DNA of 64,000 bases. It comes from Yersinia artesiana (GTDB lineage: Bacteria; Pseudomonadota; Gammaproteobacteria; Enterobacterales; Enterobacteriaceae). The stretch covers positions 25,240-89,239 of the forward strand of contig NZ_CACVAD010000019.1 of the NCBI RefSeq assembly GCF_902726545.1, given 5' to 3'. The position numbers and the translations under genes were made by a program. Of the stretch, positions 8,048 through 18,359 are shown piece by piece. The notes under the pieces were generated by a model. It was not told where the DNA came from and searched no databases. It saw only the letters and a list, made by a program, of their open reading frames with translations. Position 1 is the stretch's first letter; each line of letters starts with the position of its first letter.

Positions 8048-10024
8048 ATGATATTTAATCGCGATGTAACATTAAATTATTATCAGAATATCAACACATT
8101 AAGTCAGCGGATTGTATCCTTTGGCGTCATTATGCTATTGCTGATGACTGCGCTATATCAACCACGGGCCAGTGCTGAAACTTTTTCTGTTAACTTCAAA
8201 AATACTGATATTAATGAGTTTATCAATACCGTCAGTAAAAACCTGAATAAAACTGCCATTATCGACCCGGCAGTAAAAGGCAATATCAGCGTGCGCAGCT
8301 ATCAGGAGCTGGAACCTGAACGCTACTATCCTTTCTTCCTGAGTGTCCTGGAAGTTTATGGCTTTACCGTGGTCAATATGCCCGGTGATGTGATCAAAAT
8401 TATTCCAGCCAAAAATGCCAAAGGTTCTGCCATCCCTTTAATTGAAGGCGAAAACCCGGCAGAGGGCGACGAAGTAGTCATGCGTGTAGTTTCATTACAT
8501 AACGTTGCCGCCAAAGAGCTGGCTCCCCTGCTACGCCAACTGAATGATGCCGCCTTTGGTACTGTTGTTCATTATGACCCGTCAAATGTCCTGTTGTTAA
8601 CCGGGCGCGCGGCAGTAGTCAATCAGTTAGTCGCCATTATCAAAAATGTCGATAAAGCAGGCGACCAAACGGTTGAAACCATCAAATTACAGTTTGCCTC
8701 GGCCACCGAGGTGGCCCGTATTGCGGAATCACTGCATAAAAGTAGTGGAAAGAATACCAGTGGCAGAATGTCTGCCACCATTGTAGCCGACGAACGCACC
8801 AACTCAGTATTGATCGGTGGTGAAGAACAAGTACGCAAGCGCATGATCGACACCGTGCAAGAATTGGATAGACAAGGTGATATCCACGGCAATACCAAAG
8901 TTATTTATCTCAAATTTGCCAAGGCAGAAAGCCTGTTAGACGTACTGAATGGTGTCAGTACCAACCAGCAAGGCGGTAAAGGCCAGGCTACCCCCGCCGT
9001 TGCGATGATGAAAAACGTAGTTATTAAGGCTGATGCACAAACCAATTCCCTGATTATCAATGCTGCACCTGATCTGCTACGAGATCTCGAACAAGTGATT
9101 AATCAATTAGATATTCGCCGGGCGCAAGTTCTGGTCGAAGCCATCATTGTTGAAGTTCAGGACAGTGATGCGCTGAATCTGGGAGTGCAATGGTTTAATC
9201 GCAATGGCGGCGGCAGCAATTTCCCGGAAAACGGCGCATCTGCCAGCTCCATCACCTCTAATGATATGGGCAGTTCACTTAAAGGCATCACCGGTCTGGC
9301 CACTGGTTTTTACCGTGGTAACTGGAGCGGCCTGTTTACTGCGCTACGTACCAATAGCCAGAACGATATTTTGGCGACCCCTAGTATTGTGACGCTCGAT
9401 AATATGGAAGCGGAATTCAGTGTCGGTCAGGAAGTTCCTGTTTTGAGCGGTTCGCAAACCACCACCGGAGATAATATTTTCCGCACGGTAGACCGTAAAA
9501 GTGTCGGTATCAAGCTGAAAGTTAAACCACAAATCAATAAAGGCGACTCGGTGTTGCTTGAGATTGAACAGGAAGTTTCCAGTGTGGCTGAGAAAGCGCC
9601 AGGAGGAACCGGTGATCTGGGTGCCACCTTCAATACACGCATGGTCAAAAATGCGGTGATGGTTGGCAGCAACAACATTGTGGTGGTTGGCGGGTTGCTG
9701 GATAGCACCAACCATGATGTCACCAGTAAAGTTCCCCTGCTGGGCGATATTCCGGGCATTGGTTTTCTGTTCCGTTCAACATCTCAGAAAATGGTGAAAC
9801 GTAACCTGATGCTGTTTATCCGTCCGACAATTATTCGTGAACAAGGCGACTATGTTGATGCCAGTAAACAAAAACTCGATAAATTTCAACAAGAGCAAGA
9901 CATTGAACGCACCACCAACGGGCAACGTATCAATGAAAATCTGAACAAAACACTGTCTGCCGGCCATTCCCTAAACGCATTACAAAATGATATCAGTGCC
10001 TTTTATACCATGGGGGCACGATGA
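8048..10024 (+). CDS. gspD: T2SS outer-membrane secretin GspD
   Basis: 658 residues, the usual GspD length. The signal peptide runs to A-S-A-E at about residue 43. N0 begins S-V-N-F-K-N-T-D-I, followed by the repeated N1-N3 domains ([34 protein letters not shown]). The C-terminal secretin domain has [10 protein letters not shown] and V-P-L-L-G-D-I-P, and ends with an S-domain-like tail that could bind a pilotin (see gspS). It forms the outer-membrane channel. Its stop overlaps the gspE start by four bases. Confidence 0.95.
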   Translation: MIFNRDVTLNYYQNINTLSQRIVSFGVIMLLLMTALYQPRASAETFSVNFKNTDINEFINTVSKNLNKTAIIDPAVKGNISVRSYQELEPERYYPFFLSVLEVYGFTVVNMPGDVIKIIPAKNAKGSAIPLIEGENPAEGDEVVMRVVSLHNVAAKELAPLLRQLNDAAFGTVVHYDPSNVLLLTGRAAVVNQLVAIIKNVDKAGDQTVETIKLQFASATEVARIAESLHKSSGKNTSGRMSATIVADERTNSVLIGGEEQVRKRMIDTVQELDRQGDIHGNTKVIYLKFAKAESLLDVLNGVSTNQQGGKGQATPAVAMMKNVVIKADAQTNSLIINAAPDLLRDLEQVINQLDIRRAQVLVEAIIVEVQDSDALNLGVQWFNRNGGGSNFPENGASASSITSNDMGSSLKGITGLATGFYRGNWSGLFTALRTNSQNDILATPSIVTLDNMEAEFSVGQEVPVLSGSQTTTGDNIFRTVDRKSVGIKLKVKPQINKGDSVLLEIEQEVSSVAEKAPGGTGDLGATFNTRMVKNAVMVGSNNIVVVGGLLDSTNHDVTSKVPLLGDIPGIGFLFRSTSQKMVKRNLMLFIRPTIIREQGDYVDASKQKLDKFQQEQDIERTTNGQRINENLNKTLSAGHSLNALQNDISAFYTMGAR

Positions 10025-11517
10025 GCCAGACAGCAACACTACAGCCACAGTTGCCTTTTGCCTGGGTACAACAATACGGGGTGCTGCATCAGCACCACCC
10101 TGTGTACGGTGAACAACTGTTATTTCGACAGTCTGCCAGTCCGGAAGCTTTGCTGGAAGCCAGGCGTATGCTGCCGTTGGGTCAGCTGCAATTTGTCAGT
10201 GACGAGGTTTTCGAGTCCAGCATGGTTGAGCATTACCAGCAAGACTCAGATCAAGCACGCCAAATGATGGAGAATCTGGGTAACGAAATCGATTTTTGCC
10301 AATTGGCTGATGCACTACCACAAAGCGACGACTTGCTCGACAGCGATGACGGTGCGCCTATTATTCGCCTGATTAACGCCATCCTGGGTGAGGCTATCAA
10401 AGAAGGCGCATCAGATATTCACGTCGAACCTTTTGAGCGCCAATTAGCGATTCGTTTTCGTATTGATGGCGAATTACGTCAAATCCTCTCGCCGCCACGT
10501 CAATTAGCTGCATTGTTGGTATCGCGTATCAAAGTGATGGCCAAGCTGGATATTGCCGAAAAACGCTTGCCTCAGGATGGGCGTATTTCTCTGCGTATTG
10601 CTGGTCGGGCGATTGATATCCGTGTTTCCACCCTGCCCTCCAACCACGGTGAACGTGTAGTTATGCGTTTGTTGGATAAAAACAATATGCGCCTCGACCT
10701 GTCTCATTCAGGCATGGCCGCTGATAAACAGGAACTATTCAGTGAGATTCTGAAACAGCCTCACGGGATTATTCTGGTCACTGGCCCCACCGGGTCAGGC
10801 AAAAGTACCACGCTGTACGCTGCACTTCAGCAAATCAACAGCCAGTCGCTCAACATTATGACGGTCGAAGATCCGATCGAGTACGATCTCGATGATATTG
10901 GTCAGACTCAGGTCAATGCCAAAGTGGACATGACCTTCGCCCGAGGTCTGCGTGCGATCCTGCGCCAAGATCCTGATGTGGTGATGATAGGTGAGATACG
11001 CGATACCGAAACGGCACAAATTGCTGTGCAAGCTTCACTCACCGGACATCTGGTGCTCTCGACTCTGCACACCAATAGTGCCAGCGGCGCTGTCGGGCGC
11101 TTGCGCGATATGGGCGTAGAACCCTTTTTGCTCGGCAGCTCCCTTATCGGTGTGCTGGCTCAACGGCTGGTGCGCACACTCTGCCAGCACTGTAAAAAGC
11201 AGGAACAGGTCAGCGCCGACGTATTACAACGCTTTGGCTTTACCCCAGTTGATAACGGAATACACAGCCTTTACCACCCTGGCAGCTGCGAACAGTGTAA
11301 TTTCACCGGCTATCGCGGCCGTACCGGCATACACGAGCTGATGCATGTCACGGATTCGTTGCGCGAAGCCATTTCTCAGGGATGTAGCGAAGTCGAATTG
11401 GAAAAAAAACTCCATCAGCAAACCCAAAGCATTCGCCATGACGGTTTCGAGAAAGTCCTCGCCGGGGTCACCAGCCTTGAAGAGGTTTTACGTGTCACCA
11501 GAGCCAGTGAACCATGA
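10021..11517 (+). CDS. gspE: T2SS assembly ATPase GspE
   Basis: 498 residues. The cytoplasmic ATPase powers pseudopilus assembly. Walker A is G-P-T-G-S-G-K-S-T at residues 255-263; the Asp box (T-V-E-D-P-I-E-Y), Walker B ([12 protein letters not shown]) and His box (L-S-T-L-H-T-N) follow. A zinc-binding tetracysteine module (C-x-x-C, then C-x-x-C before [10 protein letters not shown]) is intact. The N-terminal part should bind GspL. It overlaps gspF by four bases. Confidence 0.96.
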   Translation: MSQTATLQPQLPFAWVQQYGVLHQHHPVYGEQLLFRQSASPEALLEARRMLPLGQLQFVSDEVFESSMVEHYQQDSDQARQMMENLGNEIDFCQLADALPQSDDLLDSDDGAPIIRLINAILGEAIKEGASDIHVEPFERQLAIRFRIDGELRQILSPPRQLAALLVSRIKVMAKLDIAEKRLPQDGRISLRIAGRAIDIRVSTLPSNHGERVVMRLLDKNNMRLDLSHSGMAADKQELFSEILKQPHGIILVTGPTGSGKSTTLYAALQQINSQSLNIMTVEDPIEYDLDDIGQTQVNAKVDMTFARGLRAILRQDPDVVMIGEIRDTETAQIAVQASLTGHLVLSTLHTNSASGAVGRLRDMGVEPFLLGSSLIGVLAQRLVRTLCQHCKKQEQVSADVLQRFGFTPVDNGIHSLYHPGSCEQCNFTGYRGRTGIHELMHVTDSLREAISQGCSEVELEKKLHQQTQSIRHDGFEKVLAGVTSLEEVLRVTRASEP

Positions 11518-12731
11518 TCCAGTACCAATATTTGGCCGTTAACGATAAAGGCAAAAAATGTCGTGGCACACTGAGCGCCGAATCCCCTCGAGCGGCACGG
11601 GCGCAATTGCTTGGGCAACAACTGACACCGATCAGCCTAACGCCAGAAAGCAACTCATCGCGTGGATTTTCACTCTCGCTTGGGCGCTCTCAGGACAATA
11701 TTGGTGGCAATGATCTGGTGTTACTGACGCGCCAATTGTCGACGCTGGTTGCCGCCGCGTTACCACTGGAAGAAGCTTTGCTGGCTCTGGCGCAACAGAG
11801 TGAAAAACCACGCCATCGCGCAGTGTTGGAGCAAGTGCGTAATAAAATATTGGAAGGTCTGCCGCTGGCTGATGCGCTCGCCAGCTTCCCTAAAACCTTT
11901 ACCTCGCTATTTCGCACCATGGTCGCTGCCGGTGAAGCGTCGGGCCACCTTGATAAAGTGCTGTTGCGGCTGGCAGATAATGCCGAACAGAGCCAAAAGC
12001 TAAAAAGCAAAATGCTGCAGGCCATGATCTACCCGCTGGTGCTCACGGTGGTAGCTATTGCAGTAGTGGCAATTCTACTCACCGCAGTGGTACCTAAAGT
12101 GATCGAGCAATTTATCCATATGCAACAGGCTCTCCCGCTTTCCACTCGCCTGCTTATTTCGCTCAGTGATGCATTGCGCGACTTTGGCCTGTGGGCATTG
12201 TTGGCGTTGCTGCTGATGGCATTAGGGGTACGGCAATGGCTAAAACCTGCTGACAACCTGATGTGGTGGCATAAAAAAATGCTGCATTTGCCGTCGATCG
12301 GCCGGGTGGTGCTGGATCTCAATCTCGCCCGTTATGCCCGCACCCTGAGCATTCTCAACGCCAGTGCTGTGCCGCTCCTGGAAGCCATGCATATCAGTGC
12401 CTCAGTTCTGGCTAACAACTATGCACGCCAACAATTAGTTGAAGCCAGCGAAAAAGTCCGCGAGGGCGGCCGTCTGGCATCAGCGCTGGAACATACCGGC
12501 CTCTTGTCGCCAATGATGCGCCACATGATCACCTCAGGAGAAAACAGTGGCGAGTTGGACAGCATGCTGGAACGGGCCGCCGACATTCAGGAAAACGCCT
12601 TCGTCAGCCGGATGACCATCGCACTGGCACTGTTTGAGCCACTACTGGTGGTCACCATGGCCACCGTGGTGCTGTTTATTATTCTCGCCATTCTACAACC
12701 CATCTTGCAGCTCAACAGCATGATGGGATAA
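11514..12731 (+). CDS. gspF: T2SS inner-membrane platform protein GspF
   Basis: 405 residues with two homologous cytoplasmic helical domains (about 65-190 and 270-390), each holding a G-E-x-S-G-x-L motif (A-A-G-E-A-S-G-H-L and T-S-G-E-N-S-G-E-L), and three membrane helices (about 170-190, 220-240, 375-400). This is the polytopic platform around which the pseudopilus is thought to be assembled, next to GspE. Coupled to gspE by a four-base overlap. Confidence 0.95.
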   Translation: MIQYQYLAVNDKGKKCRGTLSAESPRAARAQLLGQQLTPISLTPESNSSRGFSLSLGRSQDNIGGNDLVLLTRQLSTLVAAALPLEEALLALAQQSEKPRHRAVLEQVRNKILEGLPLADALASFPKTFTSLFRTMVAAGEASGHLDKVLLRLADNAEQSQKLKSKMLQAMIYPLVLTVVAIAVVAILLTAVVPKVIEQFIHMQQALPLSTRLLISLSDALRDFGLWALLALLLMALGVRQWLKPADNLMWWHKKMLHLPSIGRVVLDLNLARYARTLSILNASAVPLLEAMHISASVLANNYARQQLVEASEKVREGGRLASALEHTGLLSPMMRHMITSGENSGELDSMLERAADIQENAFVSRMTIALALFEPLLVVTMATVVLFIILAILQPILQLNSMMG

Positions 12732-12766
12732 CCCCGAATTATCGACGATTTAAGGAATATTGACTG

Positions 12767-13234
12767 ATGAAAACTCAACCAACCCAATTAACGCGCAAAC
12801 ACCGTCAAGGCGGCTTTACCTTACTGGAAATTATGGTGGTCATTGTCATTCTTGGCGTCCTCGCCAGCCTCACCATTCCCAGCCTGATGGGTAACAAAGA
12901 CCGGGCAGATAACCAAAAAGCGGTCAGCGATCTGGTTACGCTGGAAAACGCCCTGGATATGTACAAGCTAGATAATAGCCGCTACCCCACCACCGCTCAG
13001 GGTCTGAGTGCACTGGTGACGAAACCGACTCTGGCTCCCGTACCGAGAAGCTACCGGGCCGAAGGCTATATTCGCCGCCTGCCAGCAGATCCGTGGGGCA
13101 GCCCTTATCAACTGACCAGCCCTGGTGAGCATGGTGCAGTTGATATCTATTCCGTCGGTCCCGACGGGTTGCCACAGACTGAAGATGACATAAACAACTG
13201 GGATATCGGCGCTAACGGTGAGGAGACCCCCTAA
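12767..13234 (+). CDS. gspG: T2SS major pseudopilin GspG
   Basis: 155 residues. The leader ends at G-G before the type IV pilin motif F-T-L-L-E-I-M-V-V-I-V-I-L-G, with the conserved Glu at position +5. The C-terminal part has the signature of GspG: Y-P-T-T-A-Q-G-L-S-A-L, D-P-W-G-S-P-Y and the calcium-site region G-P-D-G-L-P-Q-T-E-D-D-I-N-N-W. It is processed by GspO and polymerises into the pseudopilus. The start has AAGGAA upstream at about 12752. Confidence 0.96.
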   Translation: MKTQPTQLTRKHRQGGFTLLEIMVVIVILGVLASLTIPSLMGNKDRADNQKAVSDLVTLENALDMYKLDNSRYPTTAQGLSALVTKPTLAPVPRSYRAEGYIRRLPADPWGSPYQLTSPGEHGAVDIYSVGPDGLPQTEDDINNWDIGANGEETP

Positions 13235-13818
13235 TGCAGTCGCTGAAAGCTACAACTGCCAGCCGTGGCTTTACCTTAATGGAAATCATGCTGGTACTGG
13301 TGCTATTGGGCTGCATGGCCAAGCTGGTGCTGGGCACTTTTCCGTCATCTGACAAGATAAATCAGGAAAGCGACCGGTTGGCCGTGGCACTGCAATGGGC
13401 GGCACATCAAGCTGAACTGGATGGCAAAGTGTACGGGCTGTCTGTTTCCCATGATAAATGGCAGTTGATGACACTCAATAACCAATCCCATAACAAAGGG
13501 GAAAGTTACCTGTGGCCACACCATTACTGGCACCCAATCAATGATGCGAAATTAAAACAGCAGCGCCAGCTACCTGACGGTCTGACTCTTGAACTGACCT
13601 TACAAGATCAACCGATCCCACTGAGCGGTATGCGTGATGACGGCTTGATTAATGAGCCAAAAGTTATTTTTTTCCCCGGCGGAGAGAGTTCGCTCTTCGA
13701 GCTAACGTTAAGCGGGAAAGAGGGCCAGACGCGGCGCATCACTGCACAAGGCGTGCAGTCTGATACCGAGTCATCACGCCCCATGACATTTTCGTATAAC
13801 AAAACGCAGGGGAATTAA
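13234..13818 (+). CDS. gspH: T2SS minor pseudopilin GspH
   Basis: 194 residues. A prepilin cleavage motif (S-R-G then F-T-L-M-E-I-M-L-V-L-V-L-L-G, with Glu +5) leads into a GspH-type globular domain with alternating strands (V-Y-G-L-S-V-S-H-D-K-W, V-I-F-F-P-G-G-E-S-S). As in other systems it would join the GspIJK tip complex to the GspG fibre. Its start shares a base with the gspG stop. Confidence 0.9.
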   Translation: MQSLKATTASRGFTLMEIMLVLVLLGCMAKLVLGTFPSSDKINQESDRLAVALQWAAHQAELDGKVYGLSVSHDKWQLMTLNNQSHNKGESYLWPHHYWHPINDAKLKQQRQLPDGLTLELTLQDQPIPLSGMRDDGLINEPKVIFFPGGESSLFELTLSGKEGQTRRITAQGVQSDTESSRPMTFSYNKTQGN

Positions 13819-13823
13819 TCCTG

Positions 13824-14186
13824 ATGAATTGCCGTGGCATGACGTTATTGGAAGTGTTGGTCGCCCTCGCGGTGCTGGCGCTGGCGGGTTTGGCCATCAT
13901 TAAAAGTACCGGTGAACAGGTCAGAAATCTCAGCCATCTTGAAAAGAAGCAATTTGCCGCCTGGGTCGCTGAAAACCAATTGGTCAGCCTGCGACTGCAA
14001 AATGTCTGGCCGACAGAGCGTTGGCATGAGGGTAAAAGTACCATGGCTGATAGCACCTGGCACTGGCGTTGGCGCGGTGTCGCGACATCGGATGCCAAAG
14101 TCCGTGCACTGGAAATTGAAGTCAGTCAAGACGAGCGCTATAGCGCCTCGTTAGCCGAGCTACGCAGTTATCAGGTAAAACCATGA
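13824..14186 (+). CDS. gspI: T2SS minor pseudopilin GspI
   Basis: 120 residues, starting five bases after gspH. The prepilin motif is C-R-G then M-T-L-L-E-V-L-V-A-L-A-V-L-A with Glu +5; the globular part contains A-A-W-V-A-E-N-Q-L and ends in a short strand-rich domain typical of GspI. It helps to nucleate the pseudopilus tip with GspJ and GspK. Overlaps gspJ by four bases. Confidence 0.92.
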   Translation: MNCRGMTLLEVLVALAVLALAGLAIIKSTGEQVRNLSHLEKKQFAAWVAENQLVSLRLQNVWPTERWHEGKSTMADSTWHWRWRGVATSDAKVRALEIEVSQDERYSASLAELRSYQVKP

Positions 14187-14797
14187 GTCAGGTTAAATTA
14201 TGTCAGGCCAAACAGCAGGGGTTCACCCTGATAGAAATGATGCTGGCCATCGCTCTGTTTTCCATCCTTAGCATGGCCGGTTATCAATTGCTGCAAGCGG
14301 TGCTGCGTAACAGCGAATTAACGCAGCAACATGCCACCAGACTGGCTGACATTCAACGTGCCTTTACCTTAATGGAACGCGATATTTCCCATGCCCGGAT
14401 TCGACCAATAGCACCTTCCTCATTATCCACCGCTAATGATTTCCATCTGTCGCGATCCGGCAAAAATCACAACCTGACGTTAGTCCATGATAACTGGCGT
14501 AATCCTGCCGCCTTACTACAGCGATCCAGCCTGGAGAAAGTGACCTGGCATATTCAGCAGGGAAAGCTAGAGCGGTTGAGTCATCACCAACCTGATAGCC
14601 AGCAAGCGCGGCCTAAACTGAGTGTCACACTGGACGATATTAAGGCTTTCAAATTGCGTTTTTGGTCACAGGGCCGTTGGCAAGATAGCTGGAGTAATAG
14701 CCGAACCTTGCCTGAAGGGGTTGAAGTTACGCTAGAAACTGGCGACTTCGGTAACTTACAGCGAGTTTTCTTTCTAACGGTGAACCATGAAAAATAA
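14183..14797 (+). CDS. gspJ: T2SS minor pseudopilin GspJ
   Basis: 204 residues. The prepilin motif is Q-Q-G then F-T-L-I-E-M-M-L-A-I-A-L-F-S with Glu +5. The remainder follows the GspJ pattern: A-F-T-L-M-E-R-D-I near residue 65 and a C-terminal W-S-x-S-R-T-L-P-E-G-V-E-V-T-L segment. Part of the tip complex with GspI and GspK. Its stop overlaps the start of gspK by 11 bases. Confidence 0.92.
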   Translation: MSQVKLCQAKQQGFTLIEMMLAIALFSILSMAGYQLLQAVLRNSELTQQHATRLADIQRAFTLMERDISHARIRPIAPSSLSTANDFHLSRSGKNHNLTLVHDNWRNPAALLQRSSLEKVTWHIQQGKLERLSHHQPDSQQARPKLSVTLDDIKAFKLRFWSQGRWQDSWSNSRTLPEGVEVTLETGDFGNLQRVFFLTVNHEK

Positions 14798-15818
14798 TCA
14801 CCAGCGCGGAATGGCCCTGCTAGTGGTTCTGATGATCACCGCCATGATGACCATTACCGCCGTCAGTATGAATGACCACTGGTTACGTGCGTTTAATCGC
14901 GCCGCCAGCAGCCAATTTTATCAGCAAAGTAAATGGTTGCTGCTCAGCATGGAATCCGTGGTTCAGCACCAGCAATTATCACCCTTACCCGCAGATAAAA
15001 TTCACCTGGGCCAGCCTTGGGCGCGCGCGACTCAACAAATCTCGCTGGATGGAAATCAGGTCAGTTTCAGCCTGCGGGATCGCCAAACCTGTTTTAATCT
15101 CAATGGCATCGGCCAGGGCGGTGTTACTGGCAAAAAAACAGAACCAGAAACAGAAGAAAAGAAAAAAGAAAGGGAGAAGGCAGCGGAAGCCGAAGAACCA
15201 TTAGCACCCTATTCCCAACAGGTCTTTCAACATCTGTTGCTGGCACAGGGGTTAAATGCAACTGAGGCACAAAAAATCACTTTTGCACTGGCTGACTGGT
15301 TAGATAAGGACGATATATCCCGTATCACGGCCGGAAGTGAGGCTACTCTGTATCAGCAACATCGCCCAATATTGGTTCCGACTAACCGCCCGATGCTCAA
15401 TATTAGCGAGTTCAGAGTGCTGCCCGGTGTCAGTCAGGCCCTATTCCAGCGCTTAAAACCGCTGATCTGCACGCTACCCAATCAAAATTTACGTATTAAT
15501 ATTAATACGTTAACTACCGATCAGGCACCGCTTCTGGCCGCACTTTTTCTGGGAGAAATGTCGCTAGAGGAAGCGCAGCAACTAATAGAGCGCCGCCCAA
15601 CCAACGGTTGGAACAACGTCAACGATATTAAATCCTTTATTGCAGACAACGATGCCTCGTTTGCCAAGGCAAAAACTGCCATTACGCTAACCAGCAACTA
15701 CTTTGAGTTGTTGTTATGGCTGGATGACAATCAGCAAAACAACAGCATGCGCAGCCTATTCCAGCGAGATGGAAAGGTTATTAAGGTTCTTTCCCGTCAA
15801 TACGGTCTTAGTGATTGA
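14787..15818 (+). CDS. gspK: T2SS tip pseudopilin GspK
   Basis: 343 residues. The leader ends Q-R-G and the mature N-terminus M-A-L-L-V-V-L lacks Glu +5, as is normal for GspK at the pseudopilus tip. C-F-N-L-N, A-L-A-D-W-L-D-K-D and N-I-S-E-F-R-V-L-P-G are family signatures, as is the C-terminal I-N-I-N-T-L region. Unusual: residues about 116-137 form a Lys/Glu-rich low-complexity insertion (bases 15132-15197, purine-rich) just after C-F-N-L-N. Confidence 0.93.
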   Translation: MKNNHQRGMALLVVLMITAMMTITAVSMNDHWLRAFNRAASSQFYQQSKWLLLSMESVVQHQQLSPLPADKIHLGQPWARATQQISLDGNQVSFSLRDRQTCFNLNGIGQGGVTGKKTEPETEEKKKEREKAAEAEEPLAPYSQQVFQHLLLAQGLNATEAQKITFALADWLDKDDISRITAGSEATLYQQHRPILVPTNRPMLNISEFRVLPGVSQALFQRLKPLICTLPNQNLRININTLTTDQAPLLAALFLGEMSLEEAQQLIERRPTNGWNNVNDIKSFIADNDASFAKAKTAITLTSNYFELLLWLDDNQQNNSMRSLFQRDGKVIKVLSRQYGLSD

Positions 15819-15819
15819 A

Positions 15820-17022
15820 ATGAAATCTATGTTATTAAAGAAAAATAAAACATCTGGCGACAAATTATTTATCTCGCTTGCTGAAAGTACGGGGCAGCCT
15901 GTTCATTGGTATCACCAGCCCAGCCATGGGGATGTGCAGCAAGGGGAATTGGCGGATGAAACCGTATTGCATGAACTGCTACCTCTGGCGGCCACCAGCC
16001 AGATTACGTTATTGATTCCTGCAAGAAATATGCTGTTCAAACCGGTGACATTCAACGGTAAATATCGCCAACAACACCTGGCGGCACTGGCCTGGCAACT
16101 GGAGTCATTTTGCCCAGGTGATGTGGAACAATTACATCTCACCGTGCTGCAACGCCACGGAACGCAGTTCTCTGTCGCGGCAATAGATAAAAGCCAATTA
16201 CAACAGTGGCTAGGCTGGTTACGTAGCGCGGGCCTGACAGCCTCAAGAGCATTACCTGATGTACTGGCACTACCGGTGCCAACCGCTGGCTGGACTGCCG
16301 CTCGTTTTAAAAATAGCTGGCTAATACGCCAATCGGCTGATCAAGGGTTCAGTGCTGCTGATGATGAAGAACTGGGTTTTATTCTCGGCCGTTATCCCAC
16401 TATTCCCGCTATTTTAAGTTATAGCCAACGTCCAGAAACTGAGCCGACATGGTTGCAAAAAAGCGATCAACCTATCTGGCCACTGTTGGTTCAAGGTGCG
16501 CAGAAAAATAACATCAACTTGCTGCATGGTGATTTCACCCCACACCGCACAACCAAAACGCGAGGGAATAAATTGCTGGCCATTTTAGCAGCATGTTATC
16601 TGCTGACCTTTATCACTGAGCCAGCGTTAAATGGCTATCTCACCCAGCAACATGCCGAGCAAATACAACAAAAAACACATCAGTTATATCAGCAAAATTT
16701 CCCTGGTAGCACGCCCCCCAAACAGTGGGTGCAGGGGATCGCCCAGCAAATCCATCAATTGGAAAACGGTATCACGCCCCCCGGCCTGTTGAGTCAACTG
16801 AAAATGGCAATGCCCACGTTACAGCCGTTGAAAGGGGTCAAAACGCAAGCCATGGAATGGCAGAGTGAAACGCTAGCCTTAACATTTAATCTCGCTGAAC
16901 CAGAACTTCTGGCACGTATTCAGCGTCAAAACTCGAACAAACTCAACTTAACGACCCAACCAATGGATCAGCAGCACAGTCTGCTAACCGTCAAAGGAAC
17001 TAACAATAATGACAAAGATTAA
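15820..17022 (+). CDS. gspL: T2SS inner-membrane protein GspL
   Basis: 400 residues. The ATG at 15820, two bases after the gspK stop, is preferred to a longer open frame from 15703 that would run inside gspK. The cytoplasmic actin-like domain (1-240) that recruits GspE is followed by a membrane helix (about 250-268, L-L-A-I-L-A-A-C-Y-L-L) and a periplasmic ferredoxin-like domain. It overlaps gspM by 14 bases, matching its partnership with GspM. Confidence 0.9.
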   Translation: MKSMLLKKNKTSGDKLFISLAESTGQPVHWYHQPSHGDVQQGELADETVLHELLPLAATSQITLLIPARNMLFKPVTFNGKYRQQHLAALAWQLESFCPGDVEQLHLTVLQRHGTQFSVAAIDKSQLQQWLGWLRSAGLTASRALPDVLALPVPTAGWTAARFKNSWLIRQSADQGFSAADDEELGFILGRYPTIPAILSYSQRPETEPTWLQKSDQPIWPLLVQGAQKNNINLLHGDFTPHRTTKTRGNKLLAILAACYLLTFITEPALNGYLTQQHAEQIQQKTHQLYQQNFPGSTPPKQWVQGIAQQIHQLENGITPPGLLSQLKMAMPTLQPLKGVKTQAMEWQSETLALTFNLAEPELLARIQRQNSNKLNLTTQPMDQQHSLLTVKGTNNNDKD

Positions 17023-17503
17023 ACAGCGCTGGCAGAACTACAGTAAACGTGAGCAATTGATTTTTTCCCTCGGCGGCCTGGTATTGCTCGGGCTAATAGT
17101 TAGCCAAGGTATTGTTGCTCCACTCGAAAATTATCAGCGCCAAAGCACACAAAACCTACACAACGCCCAGCGTGATTTCGCCACATTGCTGCAACAACAG
17201 GATCGAATCAGCAGTTTGCAGGCGCAGCAGCCACCGCAATACACACTATCGGCAGATCGGGCGCTACATGAAAGTGCACATCAAAAAAATATCACGATAA
17301 CTTTGCTGGAAGCCAATGCGAACCGGGTCGTTGTGGCTCCTCTGACTCTCCCTTTTTCTCAGTTATTGAGTTGGTTGGAACAGTTGGAGGCGCAATATGG
17401 TTTACAGGCTAGCCAGCTAAAATTGGTTGCTGATGCCGACAATCCCAAGCGGGTTCATATCATTACCCTAGTATTGCAACGCGTCGAGACCACAACAATA
17501 TGA
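17009..17503 (+). CDS. gspM: T2SS inner-membrane protein GspM
   Basis: 164 residues. A short cytoplasmic N-terminus (W-Q-N-Y-S-K-R-E-Q) and one membrane helix (about 18-38) are followed by a periplasmic domain with P-L-T-L-P-F-S-Q-L-L-S-W-L-E-Q-L-E, a standard GspM motif. It stabilises GspL and the platform. Overlaps gspO by four bases; no gspN is present, as in many T2SS operons. Confidence 0.9.
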   Translation: MTKIKQRWQNYSKREQLIFSLGGLVLLGLIVSQGIVAPLENYQRQSTQNLHNAQRDFATLLQQQDRISSLQAQQPPQYTLSADRALHESAHQKNITITLLEANANRVVVAPLTLPFSQLLSWLEQLEAQYGLQASQLKLVADADNPKRVHIITLVLQRVETTTI

Positions 17504-18297
17504 TGGACATATTCTATGCTCTCCAAACGACCGGGCCGCTGTGGTGGTGTAGTCTGGCCTTGCTTGGCCTGTGTGTTGGCAGTTTTCTCAATGTGGTCAT
17601 CTATCGACTACCGCTGATGTTAACCGATACGCAACCGGACGGCTTCAACCTCTGCTTACCTCACTCCCACTGTCCTCAGTGCCAAACCCCATTGAAATGG
17701 CGAGATAACATTCCGCTATTCAGTTGGTTATGGTTACAGGGGCTATGCCGCTACTGCCGGATTTCAATCCCGATGCGCTACCCATTGGTCGAAGTGATAA
17801 CCATGTTGGTGACATTATTCATTGCCGCCGTCATTCCATTTGGTAGCCCATTACTGGCTGCATTGTTACTCAGTTGGACGTTGATAGCACTTACCCTGAT
17901 CGATATTGATCACTTTTTGCTGCCGGATAACCTGACATTGCCGCTGCTATGGAGCGGATTGTTATTCCATCTGTTCGATGACACATTACTTTTAAGTGAT
18001 GCCGTGATTGGTGCCGTAAGTGGATATTTGATTTTATGGTGTCTTTACTGGGCATTTTGGTGGGTCACCCGACGGGAAGTTCTCGGTTATGGGGATTTTA
18101 AACTATTGGCTGCATTAGGGGCATGGTTGGGATGGATGGCACTGCCTTCTTTATTGCTCACAGCTTCGCTGACCGGTATCGCTTTCGCGCTGGTTTTCCG
18201 CTTGCTTAGGCAGCGGCCACTAAGTACGGCACTCCCATTCGGGCCGTTTCTCGCATTTAGTGGCTGGCTTTTATTCTTACAACAGTACACCCAATAA
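17500..18297 (+). CDS. gspO: Prepilin peptidase/N-methyltransferase GspO
   Basis: 265 residues, polytopic. The N-terminal zinc-binding tetracysteine is complete (C58, C61, C83, C86) and the two catalytic aspartate motifs are present: L-T-L-I-D-I-D (D135/D137 region) and G-Y-G-D-F-K (D199). It cleaves the leader of GspG-K and methylates the new N-terminal residue. Last gene of the operon; it faces gspS. Confidence 0.95.
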   Translation: MMDIFYALQTTGPLWWCSLALLGLCVGSFLNVVIYRLPLMLTDTQPDGFNLCLPHSHCPQCQTPLKWRDNIPLFSWLWLQGLCRYCRISIPMRYPLVEVITMLVTLFIAAVIPFGSPLLAALLLSWTLIALTLIDIDHFLLPDNLTLPLLWSGLLFHLFDDTLLLSDAVIGAVSGYLILWCLYWAFWWVTRREVLGYGDFKLLAALGAWLGWMALPSLLLTASLTGIAFALVFRLLRQRPLSTALPFGPFLAFSGWLLFLQQYTQ

Positions 18298-18310
18298 ATT
18301 TCACAATACT

Positions 18311-18359
18311 ATGAGGCGCTAACGTGGCGCACCAGTGTTTAGGTTGCGCTGCGCCTCAT
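18311..18359. terminator. Inverted repeat at the gspO/gspS convergence
   Basis: ATGAGGCGC (18311-18319) can pair with GCGCCTCAT (18351-18359). It covers the end of gspS and lies 13 bases after gspO, a position suited to stopping both converging transcripts. There is no T-run, so the call is tentative. Confidence 0.4.
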
